Source of the DNA: Lysobacter gummosus
GTDB taxonomy: Bacteria; Pseudomonadota; Gammaproteobacteria; Xanthomonadales; Xanthomonadaceae
DNA: 64,000 bases
NCBI RefSeq assembly: GCF_001442805.1
Contig: NZ_CP011131.1
Span: forward strand, 1,860,001-1,924,000
Direction: 5' to 3'
The notes beneath the pieces are model-generated. The model did no database searches. It was not told the origin of the DNA and saw nothing but the letters and a program-made list of their open reading frames with translations. Within the stretch, counting starts at the first letter, position 1; every line of letters starts with the position of its first letter. The position numbers and the translations under genes were made by a program. This document shows, piece by piece, positions 46,693 through 56,545 of the stretch.

Positions 46693-47660
46693 TGGCATCG
46701 ACCTCTTTCCATAGCGATGATCGCGAAAACTTGAGCGCGCTGTTCGACGGCGAGCTCGACGACGATGCCGCGCGCTTCGCGCACAAGCGGCTCGGTCACG
46801 ATGCGCAGTGGCGCGAGACCTGCGGCCGCTGGCAGCTGTGCGGCGACGTGCTGCGCGGCCACGCGCGTGGCAGTGCAGCGCCGGGCTTCGCCGGCACCGG
46901 TTTCGCCGACCGCGTGGCGGCGGCCATCGCCGCCGACGCGGCGTTGCAGGCTTCGCGCGATGCGCTGCCGCAAGCCGACGCCGGCCTGAAGCCGCGCCGT
47001 GCCGCGGGTTCGCGTCGCGGCTGGATCGGCGGCGCGGCCCTGGCCGCGTCGGTCGCGGTCGCGGCCTTGTTCGTGGCGCGGCCGTTCTCCGACGAGGCCG
47101 CCGGCGGCGCGACCGATCCGGCGCAGGTGGCGGCGCAGTCCGCGACCGTCGCGCAGACGCCGCAGCCCAATCCCATTCCCGCGCCGGCTCCGGCAGAAGC
47201 GCTGGCCGCCGTGCCCGCGCAAGGCGAGCCTTCGCTGACCTCGGCCGATGCCTCGGGCATCGCCGCCGGCGCGATCGCGGTCGCGGAAATCCCGCGCCGT
47301 CTCAACGAACGCCGCTCGCGCGGCCAGAGCCAGCGCGCCGCGGTGCGCGCCTCCGAGCGCCAGAGCCTGCAGCCGCCGTTGCAGATCGCGGCCGCCGCCG
47401 GCGCGGCGACGCCGGTCGTGATGGCCGATGCCGCGGCGCACGCCAACCCGTTCCGTCCGCAGCAGAGCGAAGTGCCGGCCTCGCGCCCGTGGCCACGGGC
47501 GGCGCTGCCCAACTACCAGTCCGCCGGCAGCGGTTACGCCGCCAGCTACGGCAACGGCGGCCTGAGTTCGCCTTCGTTCTACCCGTTCGAGCCGGCCGTT
47601 TCGGCCGAAGACGCGCGAACCCGGCCATCGGTCCAGGAACGGCCGCAGCCGCAGCCCTAA
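46692..47660 (+). CDS. rseA: Anti-sigma-E factor RseA-like
   Basis: A 322-residue membrane anti-sigma factor. The N-terminal region (NLSALFDGELDDDAARFAHKRL) is the sigma-binding RseA_N domain. A hydrophobic span (GWIGGAALAASVAVAALFVA, about residues 110-129) is the single TM, and the long periplasmic tail is Pro/Ala/Arg-rich and much longer than in E. coli. The ATG overlaps the rpoE stop. Confidence 0.9.
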   Translation: MASTSFHSDDRENLSALFDGELDDDAARFAHKRLGHDAQWRETCGRWQLCGDVLRGHARGSAAPGFAGTGFADRVAAAIAADAALQASRDALPQADAGLKPRRAAGSRRGWIGGAALAASVAVAALFVARPFSDEAAGGATDPAQVAAQSATVAQTPQPNPIPAPAPAEALAAVPAQGEPSLTSADASGIAAGAIAVAEIPRRLNERRSRGQSQRAAVRASERQSLQPPLQIAAAAGAATPVVMADAAAHANPFRPQQSEVPASRPWPRAALPNYQSAGSGYAASYGNGGLSSPSFYPFEPAVSAEDARTRPSVQERPQPQP

Positions 47661-47847
47661 GCTGCCTGTGCCGCGCCGGCCTTAGTCGCTTGCGCAACGC
47701 CCGCGCCGTCCACGACGGCCGGGCGCTTCCGAAACAATCAACGTCAAACCCCGCTCGATGCGCGCCGCGCCCGCGCAATGGACCCGTGTTGCCTTCTGCT
47801 TGTCCCTTTCCCCGGAAAAACTACGTCGTAATCGAGGTCGCTGCCTA

Positions 47848-49446
47848 ATGAACCGCCTGACGATGAATCGCCTTTCCACGAGTCTTTCCGCCGACCGCCG
47901 CCTGCGCAGTCGTCCCCTGCATTCGCTGATGCTGGTCGGCGCGATCGTCGCCGCCCTGCCGGTCGCGTGCACGGCGCAGCCGCCGGCCACGCCGATCGCG
48001 CCGCCGCCCGCGGCCACCCCGGCGGCGCCGCTGGTCGCCGGTCTTCCGGACTTCACCAACCTGGTGCAGCGGGTCGGGCCGGCGGTGGTCAACATCAGCG
48101 CCGAGGTCACGCCCAAGCGCGAGCGCACCGCGCGCGGCCAGCAGCAGATGCCCGATGAAGACCAGATTCCGGAGTTCTTCCGCCGATTCTTCGGCCCGGA
48201 CGGCATCCCCGGCGGTCCCGGTGGCGGCGGGCAGAACCCGCGCCAGCCGCGCGGCGGCGCGCGTTCGATCGGCAGCGGCTTCCTGATTTCGCAGGACGGT
48301 TACGTGCTGACCAATCATCACGTCGTCGATGGCGCCGACACGGTCACCGTCAAGCTCACCGACCGCCGCGAGTTCAAGGCCAAGGTCATCGGCAGCGATG
48401 AGCAGTCCGACGTCGCCCTGCTCAAGATCGAGGCCAAGGACCTGCCGTTCCTGCGCACCGCCAACGCCAGCCTGACCAAGGCCGGACAGTGGGTGGTCGC
48501 GATCGGTTCGCCCTTCGGCCTGGATCACTCGGTCACCGCCGGCATCGTCAGCGCGGTCGGCCGCAGTAATCCGTATGCGCCCGATCAGCGCTACGTGCCC
48601 TTCATCCAGACCGACGTGGCGATCAACCAGGGCAACTCCGGCGGCCCGCTGCTCAACACCAGCGGCGAGGTGGTCGGCATCAACTCGCAGATCTTCTCCA
48701 ACTCCGGCGGCTACATGGGCGTGAGCTTCGCCATTCCGATCGACGTGGCGATGAACTCGGCCGAGCAGTTGCGGGCCAAGGGCAAGGTCAGCCGCGGCCA
48801 GCTCGGCGTGGTGGTCGAGCCGCTGACCGCCGAGAAGGTGGCCGGCTTCAAGCTGCCCGACAGCGCCGGCGCGCTGATCAACCAGGTCCTGCCGGGCGGC
48901 CCGGCGGACAAGGCCGGGCTGGTGCCGGGCGATGTCATCCGCTCGGTCAACGGCACGAAGATTTACGAATCCAGCGATCTGCCGCCGCTGATCGGCAATA
49001 TCGCGCCCGGTTCCAAGGCCAGGTTGACAGTGTTCCGCGAGGGCAAGAACGTCGAGCTGACCGTGGCCGTCAACGAACTCGACGGCGGCGCCGCCGCCGG
49101 CCTGAGCGGCGGTGACGCGCCGAACCGTCCCGGCGACTCCGCGCCCGAATCCAGAAGCAACGCCCTGGGCATCGTCGCGCAGGACGTCGATCCGGCCGCG
49201 CGCCAGCGCCTGGGCCTGAAGCCGGGCGAGGGCGTGGTGGTGCGCGATCCGGGCGACTCGGCCGGCGAGGCCGGGGTGCGCCAGGGCGACGTGATCCTGT
49301 CGGTCGGCCGCACCCAGGTCGGCAGCGCCGCGGCGTTGAACCGGGCCCTGGCCGGGACCCAGTCGGGGCAGACGGTGATGCTGCTGGTCCGGCGCGGCAC
49401 CCAGACCCAGTTCATCGCGGTCCAGGCCGGCGGCGCGCAGAAGTGA
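47848..49446 (+). CDS. mucD: Periplasmic serine protease MucD/DegP-like
   Basis: HtrA protease, 532 residues. The catalytic triad is H158 (TNHHVV), D188 (SDVALLK) and S264 (GNSGGPLL). Two PDZ domains follow. The signal is N-terminal ([17 protein letters not shown]); the Cys after AlaPro-type residues is not a standard lipobox. Completes the sigma-E unit with rpoE and rseA. A hairpin terminator follows at 49524. Alternative start at ATG 47863. Confidence 0.93.
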   Translation: MNRLTMNRLSTSLSADRRLRSRPLHSLMLVGAIVAALPVACTAQPPATPIAPPPAATPAAPLVAGLPDFTNLVQRVGPAVVNISAEVTPKRERTARGQQQMPDEDQIPEFFRRFFGPDGIPGGPGGGGQNPRQPRGGARSIGSGFLISQDGYVLTNHHVVDGADTVTVKLTDRREFKAKVIGSDEQSDVALLKIEAKDLPFLRTANASLTKAGQWVVAIGSPFGLDHSVTAGIVSAVGRSNPYAPDQRYVPFIQTDVAINQGNSGGPLLNTSGEVVGINSQIFSNSGGYMGVSFAIPIDVAMNSAEQLRAKGKVSRGQLGVVVEPLTAEKVAGFKLPDSAGALINQVLPGGPADKAGLVPGDVIRSVNGTKIYESSDLPPLIGNIAPGSKARLTVFREGKNVELTVAVNELDGGAAAGLSGGDAPNRPGDSAPESRSNALGIVAQDVDPAARQRLGLKPGEGVVVRDPGDSAGEAGVRQGDVILSVGRTQVGSAAALNRALAGTQSGQTVMLLVRRGTQTQFIAVQAGGAQK

Positions 49447-49523
49447 TTCCGGCCCGCCCGCCGCGACTGCCGGGGTCCGCCAGGACCCGCGGGCTCGCGG
49501 CGGCGGGTCCGGCCGTGCCATCG

Positions 49524-49553
49524 GGCGCCCGCCGGGCTTCGGCGGGCGCCTTC
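49524..49553 (+). terminator. Terminator after mucD
   Basis: Stem GGCGCCCGCCG (49524-49534) with CGGCGGGCGCC (49540-49550), GGCTT loop, followed by TTC. Strong, but with only a short T run. Confidence 0.75.
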
Positions 49554-49742
49554 GCATCCGTCGCCGGGTTGTGCCGAGCCCGGCCGGTGTCGCGGTGTGT
49601 GAACCCGGCCCGGCGGATTTCCGACCGGCGCCGCCTCGCCGGCGCGAAGAACCGCCGGCTGCGGCGGGGGCTGTGCGATAATCTCCCGTTAATTTTCCTG
49701 TCCGTTCACTCTTTGGAGTCGGCGAGTCTCACGTCGCCCTGC

Positions 49743-51536
49743 ATGCAACTGATCAGAAACTTCTCCATCATCGCCCACGTCGATCACGGCAAATCGACGC
49801 TCGCCGATCGCATCATCCAACTGTGCGGAGGTCTCGAAGCGCGCGAGATGGAAGCGCAGGTGCTCGACTCGAACCCGATCGAGCGCGAACGCGGCATCAC
49901 CATCAAGGCCCAGTCCGTCTCGCTGCCGTACAAGGCGAAGGACGGCAAGACCTATCAACTCAATTTCATCGACACCCCCGGCCACGTCGATTTCAGCTAC
50001 GAGGTCAGCCGCTCGCTGGCCGCCTGCGAAGGCGCGCTGCTGGTGGTGGACGCGGCCCAGGGCGTGGAAGCGCAGTCGGTCGCCAACTGCTACACCGCGG
50101 TCGAGCAGGGCCTGGAAGTGGTGCCGGTGCTCAACAAGATCGACCTGCCCACCGCCGACATCGAGCGCGCCAAGGCCGAGATCGAAGCGGTCATCGGCAT
50201 CGACGCCGAGGATGCGGTCGCGATCAGCGCCAAGACCGGTCTCAACGTCGATCTGGTGCTCGAGGCCATCGTCCAGCGCATTCCGCCGCCCAAGCCGCGC
50301 GACACCGACAAGCTGCAGGCGCTGATCATCGACTCGTGGTTCGACAACTACCTGGGCGTGGTCTCGCTGGTGCGGGTCATGCAGGGCGAAATCACCCCGG
50401 GCACGAAGATCCTGGTCATGTCCACCGGTCGCACCCATCTGGTGGACAAGGTCGGCGTGTTCACGCCCAAGCGCAAGGACCTGGCCAAGCTCGGCGCGGG
50501 CGAAGTGGGCTGGATCAACGCCTCGATCAAGGACGTGCACGGCGCGCCGGTGGGCGACACCCTGACCCTGGCCAGCGATCCGGCCGCCAAGCCGCTGCCG
50601 GGCTTCCAGGAAATGCAGCCGCGCGTGTTCGCCGGCCTGTTTCCGGTCGACGCCGAGGACTATCCGGCGCTGCGCGAGGCCCTGGAAAAACTGCGACTCA
50701 ACGACGCCGCGCTGCGCTTCGAGCCGGAAAGCTCCGAGGCCATGGGCTTCGGCTTCCGCTGCGGCTTCCTGGGCATGCTGCACATGGAGATCGTGCAGGA
50801 GCGCCTGGAGCGCGAGTACGACCTCAACCTGATTTCCACCGCGCCGACGGTGATCTACGAAGTGCTCAAGACCGACGGCACGGTCATCCCCATGGACAAC
50901 CCGGCCAAGCTGCCGCCGGTCAACATGGTGCAGGAAATCCGCGAGCCGGTGATCCGCGCCAACATCCTCACGCCGCCCGACTACATCGGCAGCGTGATCA
51001 AGTTGTGCGAGGAAAAACGCGGCGTGCAGATCGGCATCACCTACATGGCCAGCCAGGTGCAGATCAGCTATGAGCTGCCGATGGCCGAGGTGGTGCTGGA
51101 CTTCTTCGACAAGCTCAAGTCGGTCTCGCGCGGCTACGCTTCGCTGGACTATCACTTCCTGCGTTTCCAGGAAGGCCCGTTCGTGCGCGTGGACACGCTG
51201 ATCAACGGCGACAAGGTCGATGCGCTGTCGATCATCGTCCACCGCAGCCACGCCGACCGGCGCGGCCGCGACCTGTGCGAGAAGATGAAGGACCTGATCC
51301 CGCGGCAGATGTTCGACGTCGCCATCCAGGCCGCGGTCGGCTCGCAGATCATCGCCCGCAGCACGGTCAAGGCGATGCGCAAGAACGTTTTGGCCAAATG
51401 TTATGGTGGCGACATCAGCCGCAAGAAGAAGCTCCTCGAGAAGCAGAAAGAGGGCAAGAAGCGGATGAAGCAGGTCGGCCGGGTCGAGATTCCGCAGGAA
51501 GCCTTCCTCGCGGTGCTGTCCACCGACAACAAGTAA
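49743..51536 (+). CDS. lepA: Elongation factor 4 (LepA)
   Basis: Translational GTPase that back-translocates ribosomes, 597 residues. G motifs are [17 protein letters not shown] and NKIDLPTAD; the C-terminal LepA-specific CTD ends in a lysine-rich stretch ([14 protein letters not shown]). Adjacent to lepB as in E. coli. Confidence 0.97.
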   Translation: MQLIRNFSIIAHVDHGKSTLADRIIQLCGGLEAREMEAQVLDSNPIERERGITIKAQSVSLPYKAKDGKTYQLNFIDTPGHVDFSYEVSRSLAACEGALLVVDAAQGVEAQSVANCYTAVEQGLEVVPVLNKIDLPTADIERAKAEIEAVIGIDAEDAVAISAKTGLNVDLVLEAIVQRIPPPKPRDTDKLQALIIDSWFDNYLGVVSLVRVMQGEITPGTKILVMSTGRTHLVDKVGVFTPKRKDLAKLGAGEVGWINASIKDVHGAPVGDTLTLASDPAAKPLPGFQEMQPRVFAGLFPVDAEDYPALREALEKLRLNDAALRFEPESSEAMGFGFRCGFLGMLHMEIVQERLEREYDLNLISTAPTVIYEVLKTDGTVIPMDNPAKLPPVNMVQEIREPVIRANILTPPDYIGSVIKLCEEKRGVQIGITYMASQVQISYELPMAEVVLDFFDKLKSVSRGYASLDYHFLRFQEGPFVRVDTLINGDKVDALSIIVHRSHADRRGRDLCEKMKDLIPRQMFDVAIQAAVGSQIIARSTVKAMRKNVLAKCYGGDISRKKKLLEKQKEGKKRMKQVGRVEIPQEAFLAVLSTDNK

Positions 51537-51542
51537 AGCGGA

Positions 51543-51716
51543 CGGGAATAGGGACAGGGGAATCGGGAATCGTCGTCAAGTCGGCCGGCATCCGGTTTTT
51601 CTGAAGTTTTCGTCTCCATCAACTAGCGCGGGAGGCGGGTAAGACAGGTTCGGGATGGGGGCGACGGCTTTGGCCGGTTCCCGATTCCCGATACCCGATT
51701 CCCGGCCATTCCCGCC
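51543..51716. repeat. Heptamer repeat pair between lepA and lepB
   Basis: GGGAAT(C)-type units (51543-51572) after lepA and complementary GATTCCC units (51676-51716, ending CCCGGCCATTCCC) just before the lepB start. Same pattern as at 23360-23467 and 54779-54942. Confidence 0.85.
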
Positions 51717-51729
51717 CAAAGGATTAAGC

Positions 51730-52515
51730 ATGCGTTGGTTCGAAATCGCTCTGGTGTCGCTGACTTTGTTCACCGGCCTGGTCTGGTTGCTCGACAAGGC
51801 GGTGCTGGCCAAGCGCCGCGCCGCGCGCGAAGGCCTGCTCGACGACGGCAAGGAGCCGGTCGTAGTCGACTACTCCAAAGCCTTTTTCCCGGTGCTGTTC
51901 GTGGTGCTGATCCTGCGCAGCTTCATCGCCGAGCCGTTCCGCATTCCGTCGAACTCGATGATGCCGACCCTGCTGACCGGCGATTTCATCCTGGTCAACA
52001 AGTTCACTTACGGCCTGCGCCTGCCGATCACCAATCAGAAGATTCTCGCGATGGGCGAGCCCGAGCGCGGCGACGTGGTCGTGTTCCGTCCGCCGCACCA
52101 CCCCGAGCAGGACTGGATCAAGCGCATCATCGGCCTGCCGGGCGACAAGGTCAGCTATCGCGACGGCCGCCTGACGGTCAACGGCGAGCCGATCATTTAT
52201 GCGCCGATCGGCACCTACCAGGGCCGCGGCAACGGTACGGAAATGACCGGTGCGCAAGAATTGCGCGAACAGATCGGCAAACATGTGCACCGTATCCTGT
52301 TGCGCACCGAATCGCCGCTGCTCGACCTGGGCGAGGGCGACTGGGTCGTCCCGGACGGCGAGTATTTTGTGATGGGCGACAATCGCGACAACAGCGAGGA
52401 CAGCCGATACTGGGGCTACCTGCCGGAGCAGAATCTGCGCGGTCGGGCTTTCCTGATCTGGATGAATTTCGACGGGGGCGTGGATTTTTCCCGGATCGGT
52501 AATAGCATTCCGTAA
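51730..52515 (+). CDS. lepB: Signal peptidase I
   Basis: Leader peptidase that cuts Sec and Tat signal peptides. N-terminal TM segments (FEIALVSLTLFTGLVWLL, FFPVLFVVLILRSFI) anchor it; S76 (PSNSMMPTLL) and K131 (DWIKRII) form the catalytic dyad. 261 residues. Confidence 0.97.
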   Translation: MRWFEIALVSLTLFTGLVWLLDKAVLAKRRAAREGLLDDGKEPVVVDYSKAFFPVLFVVLILRSFIAEPFRIPSNSMMPTLLTGDFILVNKFTYGLRLPITNQKILAMGEPERGDVVVFRPPHHPEQDWIKRIIGLPGDKVSYRDGRLTVNGEPIIYAPIGTYQGRGNGTEMTGAQELREQIGKHVHRILLRTESPLLDLGEGDWVVPDGEYFVMGDNRDNSEDSRYWGYLPEQNLRGRAFLIWMNFDGGVDFSRIGNSIP

Positions 52516-52603
52516 CCGCGCCCGCCGTCGCGCGGTCGTCAGGAGCGGGGCCGCCCTGGATCGGCGAACGTGATCGGCAATGGGATCAAAGGGGATTGAA
52601 GGT

Positions 52604-52981
52604 ATGAAGCGTAATCAGAGCGGCATCACCCTGATCGGGTTCATCATCGTGCTCGGCGTGGCCGGCCTGTTTGTCTATGTCGGTATGAAGCTGGTGCCGA
52701 TGTACAGCGAGTTCTATTCGGTCAAGCGTTCGCTGGCCGACCTGGCCAAGGAGCCGGGCGCGGGCCACATGGACGCCGCCAAGGCGCGCGACTTGTTCTT
52801 TCGCCGCATGGACATGAGCTATGTCGACAGCGTGAAGCAGGAAAACTTCAAGATCCTGCGCAACGACCGCGGCATGCAGATCACCGTCAAGTATGAAGTG
52901 CGTCGTCCGCTGATCGCCAACCTCGACGTGATCGGACATTTCGAAGCGGTCCAGCAACTGACTTCGAAAGAAGGTGATTGA
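52604..52981 (+). CDS. DUF4845 protein
   Basis: A 125-residue protein with an N-terminal hydrophobic segment ([22 protein letters not shown]) preceded by a short positively charged stretch (MKRNQS), giving a pilin-like start. The gene lies between lepB and rnc, which is its usual place, and its 3' end overlaps rnc. Function unknown. Confidence 0.87.
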   Translation: MKRNQSGITLIGFIIVLGVAGLFVYVGMKLVPMYSEFYSVKRSLADLAKEPGAGHMDAAKARDLFFRRMDMSYVDSVKQENFKILRNDRGMQITVKYEVRRPLIANLDVIGHFEAVQQLTSKEGD

Positions 52982-53636
52982 TCGCCTCGGCCACGGCTTC
53001 GCCAACCCGGCATTGCTGCAGCAGGCGTTGACCCACCGCAGCGCCGGGGCGCCGCACAACGAACGCCTGGAATTTCTGGGCGATGCGCTGGTGAATCTGT
53101 TCATGGCCGAGGCGCTGTACCAGCGTTGGCCGCAGGCCGATGAGGGCGCGCTGACCCGCGCCCGCGCCGAACTGGTGCGCGAGTCGGCGTTGGCGCCGAT
53201 CGCGCGCGCGCTGGAACTCGGCGGCCGGCTCACGCTCGGCCCCGGCGAAATGAAATCCGGCGGCCACCGCCGCGATTCGATCCTGGCCGATGCCCTGGAA
53301 GCCGTGGTCGCAGCCATCTACCTCGACGCCGGCTTCGAGACCTGCCGCGAGCGGGTACTGCCCTGGTTCGTGCAGGCGATGGACGCGTTGCCGCCGGCGC
53401 ACAAGGTCGGCAAGGACGCCAAGACCCGCCTGCAGGAATGGCTGCAGGGACGGCAGAAACCGCTGCCGGTCTACGCCCTGTTGTCGGAAAGCGGCGAAGA
53501 CCACGCCAAGAGCTTCCGTGTCAGCTGCACCCTGAGCCAGCCGCCGCTCACTTCCGAGGGCGAAGCCGGTTCACGCCGCGCCGCCGAACAACTGGCGGCA
53601 GAAGAAGCCCTGCGCCTGCTCAAGGCCGACGACTGA
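52974..53636 (+). CDS. rnc: Ribonuclease III
   Basis: Cleaves double-stranded RNA, for example in rRNA processing. The catalytic motif [11 protein letters not shown] has E33 and D37; the DAXE motif [13 protein letters not shown] and the C-terminal dsRBD ([11 protein letters not shown]...[15 protein letters not shown]) are present. 220 residues. GTG start at 52974, inside the DUF4845 gene. Confidence 0.96.
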   Translation: MIDRLGHGFANPALLQQALTHRSAGAPHNERLEFLGDALVNLFMAEALYQRWPQADEGALTRARAELVRESALAPIARALELGGRLTLGPGEMKSGGHRRDSILADALEAVVAAIYLDAGFETCRERVLPWFVQAMDALPPAHKVGKDAKTRLQEWLQGRQKPLPVYALLSESGEDHAKSFRVSCTLSQPPLTSEGEAGSRRAAEQLAAEEALRLLKADD

Positions 53637-53880
53637 GCCGCGCCGGCTTGCCCGGTATCGGCGTCGCCGGCGGCCCTGTGAAGCCTGTCGGCTGAAAAGC
53701 CGGCGAACGCAGCACACCGCGCATTACGTCCCATCCCCGACCGTCCAGCCTCATCCACCGGCCTCGCCGGCAGCCCCCGTGGCCGCCGCCAGCACCGATT
53801 TCCTCCTTTCCAGCCGCCATTCGTGAACGCGCCCGCTGCCCGCGTTTGCCCTGGCCGCGCCGCACGCGGACAATTCGCCA

Positions 53881-54774
53881 ATGAACCCCACTCCTTATCG
53901 CGCCGGCCACGTCGCCGTCATCGGCCGTCCCAACGTCGGCAAATCCACCCTGGTCAACGCTCTGGTCGGGGCCAAGATCAGCATCGTCTCGCCGCGTCCG
54001 CAGACCACCCGCCACCGCCTGCTCGGCATCGCCACGTTTCCCGAGGGCCAGTTGCTGCTGGTGGACACGCCCGGCATCCACCGCGAACAGAAGCGCGCGA
54101 TGAACCGGATGATGAATCGCGCCGCGCGCGGTTCGCTGGAAGGCGTCGATGCGGCCTTGCTGGTCGTGCGCGCGGGCAAGTGGGAGGACGAAGACAGCCT
54201 GGCGTTCGACGCGCTGCGCGGCGCCGGCCTGCCGGTGGTGCTGGTGGTCAATCAGGTCGATCGCATCGCGGATAAGACCGCGTTGCTGCCGTATCTGGCC
54301 CAGGTCAGCGAAGGCCGCGAATTCGCCGGTGTGCATCCGATCTCCGCGCTCAAGCGCAGCGGCCTGGAAGCGTTGGTCAAGACCGTGATGGCGCTGCTGC
54401 CCGAGCAGGAAGCGCTGTACGGCGAAGACGAGATCACCGACAAGAGCCAGCGCTTCCTCGCCGGCGAAATGGTGCGCGAGCAGGTCATGCGCCAGCTCGG
54501 CGAAGAACTGCCGTATGCGACCACGGTCGAGATCGAACGTTTCGAAGTCGACGGCGCGCTGCTGCGCATCGGCGCGGTGATCTGGGTCGAGCGCGACGGC
54601 CAGAAGGCGATCGTGATCGGCAAGGGCGGCACGCGCCTGCGCGAGATCGGCGCCAAGGCCCGCGTGCAGATGGAGCATCTGTTCGGCGCGAAAGTGTTCC
54701 TGGAAACCTGGGTGCGCGTGCGCGAGGGCTGGTCGGACGACGAGGCGGCGTTGCGGCAGTTGGGGTACGAATAA
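53881..54774 (+). CDS. era: GTPase Era
   Basis: GTPase assisting 30S subunit maturation by binding 16S rRNA. G1 [10 protein letters not shown]3 DTPGIH, and C-terminal KH domain around [18 protein letters not shown]. 297 residues. Follows rnc in the conserved order. Confidence 0.97.
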   Translation: MNPTPYRAGHVAVIGRPNVGKSTLVNALVGAKISIVSPRPQTTRHRLLGIATFPEGQLLLVDTPGIHREQKRAMNRMMNRAARGSLEGVDAALLVVRAGKWEDEDSLAFDALRGAGLPVVLVVNQVDRIADKTALLPYLAQVSEGREFAGVHPISALKRSGLEALVKTVMALLPEQEALYGEDEITDKSQRFLAGEMVREQVMRQLGEELPYATTVEIERFEVDGALLRIGAVIWVERDGQKAIVIGKGGTRLREIGAKARVQMEHLFGAKVFLETWVRVREGWSDDEAALRQLGYE

Positions 54775-54778
54775 GGCA

Positions 54779-54942
54779 GGGAATCGGGAATCGGGAATGG
54801 AGAATCGGGAATGGAGAATCGGAACAGCCGTGATTCATGGCCGCCGCGCGCCGCCGAAGCACTTCCTTGAACGATTTCTTATCAAGTCTTCGCGCTTGGT
54901 TTTGACCGATTCCCCATTCTCGATTCCCAATTCCCGGCCCCA
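54779..54942. repeat. Heptamer repeat pair between era and recO
   Basis: GGGAATC/GGAGAATC units (54779-54822) after era and GATTCCC/ATTCTC units (54907-54942, ending CCCGGCCC) immediately before the recO ATG, an inverted pair about 85 bp apart. Confidence 0.88.
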
Positions 54943-55692
54943 ATGCGCCTGTCCGCCGAACCCGCCTACGTCCTGCACACGCGCCCCTGGCGCGAGACCA
55001 GCTTGCTGGTCGAGGCGCTCAGCGAACAGCACGGCCGCATCGGCCTGATCGCGCGCGGTGTGCAAGGGCCCAAGCGGCAGGTGCTGCGCGCGGCGCTGCA
55101 ACCGTTCCAGTACATCCGCGTGGACGCGTTGCTGCGCGGCGAACTCGCGCGCCTGATCGCGGCCGAGGCCGTGGACGCCGCGCCGCGCCTGCACGGCGAA
55201 GCCGCGCTGGCCGGGTTCTACATCAACGAACTGCTGCTGCGGCTGGTGCCGCGCGGCGATCCGTTCCCGGAGCTGTTCGATCTCTACGGCCGCACCCGCG
55301 CCGAGCTGGACGGCGACAATCTGGCCTGGACCTTGCGCCGCTTCGAGCGCGATCTGCTCGAAGCCCTGGGTTCGGGGTTCGATTGGCGCGTGGACGCCGA
55401 CGGCGTCGCCATCGATCCGGCCGCGCGTTACCGCCTCGACGCCGAGCAGGGGCCGCGGCGCCTGCTCAGCGACCGCGGACACGGAGAACGCAACGCCGCC
55501 GCGACCGGCCGCGCCTTACTCGCGTTGGCCGACGACGTGGTGCCGCAGGCTTCGGATTTGCCGGGCCTGCGCCACGTCATGCGCAGCGTGCTCGTGCACC
55601 ACCTGGGGCCGCGCGGATTGAAGTCGTGGGAGATGCTGGCCGAGCTGTCGCGGGTATCGGTCAAGCGCGAACCGGGCCCGGTCGCCGAGTGA
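54943..55692 (+). CDS. recO: DNA repair protein RecO
   Basis: Recombination mediator of the RecFOR pathway. The N-terminal OB fold ([35 protein letters not shown]) and helical domain ([21 protein letters not shown]) are clear. 249 residues. No C-terminal zinc Cys cluster is visible, as in many proteobacterial RecO. Confidence 0.96.
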   Translation: MRLSAEPAYVLHTRPWRETSLLVEALSEQHGRIGLIARGVQGPKRQVLRAALQPFQYIRVDALLRGELARLIAAEAVDAAPRLHGEAALAGFYINELLLRLVPRGDPFPELFDLYGRTRAELDGDNLAWTLRRFERDLLEALGSGFDWRVDADGVAIDPAARYRLDAEQGPRRLLSDRGHGERNAAATGRALLALADDVVPQASDLPGLRHVMRSVLVHHLGPRGLKSWEMLAELSRVSVKREPGPVAE

Positions 55693-55704
55693 TGCGGTTG
55701 AAAC

Positions 55705-55788
55705 TGTGGGAGGGAGCTTCAGCCCCGATGCCTTTCGATCCGCCATGCCCTGACCGAAAAGCATCGGGGCTAAAGCTCCCTCCTACAA
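55705..55788. repeat. Long palindromic intergenic repeat, copy 2
   Basis: TGTGGGAGGGAGCTTCAGCCCCGATG arm and a complementary arm CATCGGGGCTAAAGCTCCCTCC, between recO and the convergent REC-Hpt gene. Same family as 30846-30956 and 61468-61702. Confidence 0.9.
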
Positions 55789-55789
55789 A

Positions 55790-56512
55790 TCAGCCCGCTT
55801 GCTCGATCGTGTCCTGCGCAGCCAGATCGAACTGATTCAACAACGCCCGCGAATCGGGCTGGGCCTGCAGTGCCTGCACCGCCTCGCCCAGGCGCGCGGC
55901 GCCGACGAAACCGCAACTGGCGCGCAGCTTGTGCAACTCACCGCGCATCGCTTCGAGGTTGCCCAGTTGCGAGGCCGCCAGAATCGAGCGGCGCGCGTTC
56001 GGCAGTTCCTGTGTGAACAATCCGCGCAAGGTGGCGATGTGGGCGCGGTTGCCGTTGAGCGCGCGCGCGGCGCCGTCGTCGTCCCAGACCGCGGACTGGC
56101 CGGCGGCGGAGGCGGGCGCGGCGGGTTGATCGTGTTCCGGCAAGCCGAGCAGGCGCCGGATCGCGCAGCGGATCGCCGCCGCCGGCAGCGGCTTGACCAG
56201 GACTTCGGAGAAGCCCGAAGCGATCAGGCGATCGCGCACTTCGCTTTCGCCGGTGGCGGTATGCGCCAGCGCCGGCGTGCGTGGATGGCTACGGCGCAGG
56301 CGTTCGAGCAGATCGATGCCGCTGCCGTCGGGCAGGTGCGCATCGAACAGCCACAGCTGGTAATCCTGGGACGCGCTAAGCGCCATCGCCGAGGCCAGGC
56401 TGTCGGCGCCGTCGACGTAGGCGGGTACCGCTTCTACGGCGGCGGTCAGAAAAGCGCGGCTGGTCGGATCGTCCTCGACCAGCAATACGCGTGGGACTTG
56501 GGGATTCTTCAT
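55790..56512 (-). CDS. Response regulator with C-terminal Hpt domain
   Basis: A 240-residue two-domain signalling protein. The receiver domain has the phospho-acceptor D57 (LFDAHLPDG), the T85 region and K107 (VLVKPLP). After a flexible linker (about 128-145), the C-terminal Hpt domain contains H194 (GELHKLRASCGFVGA). No DNA-binding output domain. Likely a phosphorelay intermediate; its partner kinase is not in the window. Convergent with recO. Confidence 0.88.
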   Translation of the reverse strand: MKNPQVPRVLLVEDDPTSRAFLTAAVEAVPAYVDGADSLASAMALSASQDYQLWLFDAHLPDGSGIDLLERLRRSHPRTPALAHTATGESEVRDRLIASGFSEVLVKPLPAAAIRCAIRRLLGLPEHDQPAAPASAAGQSAVWDDDGAARALNGNRAHIATLRGLFTQELPNARRSILAASQLGNLEAMRGELHKLRASCGFVGAARLGEAVQALQAQPDSRALLNQFDLAAQDTIEQAG

Positions 56513-56545
56513 TGCCGGTTCGCTTCCGCCCGCTATCCTGCATCC

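Noticed and set aside
52514..52536. Hairpin ACCGCGC...GCGCGGT after lepB
   Set aside because: Short stem without a T run, so termination is not supported.
55799..56545. In-frame upstream extension of the YdbH-like gene
   Set aside because: Antisense to the REC-Hpt gene; the start at 56546 gives a good signal peptide.
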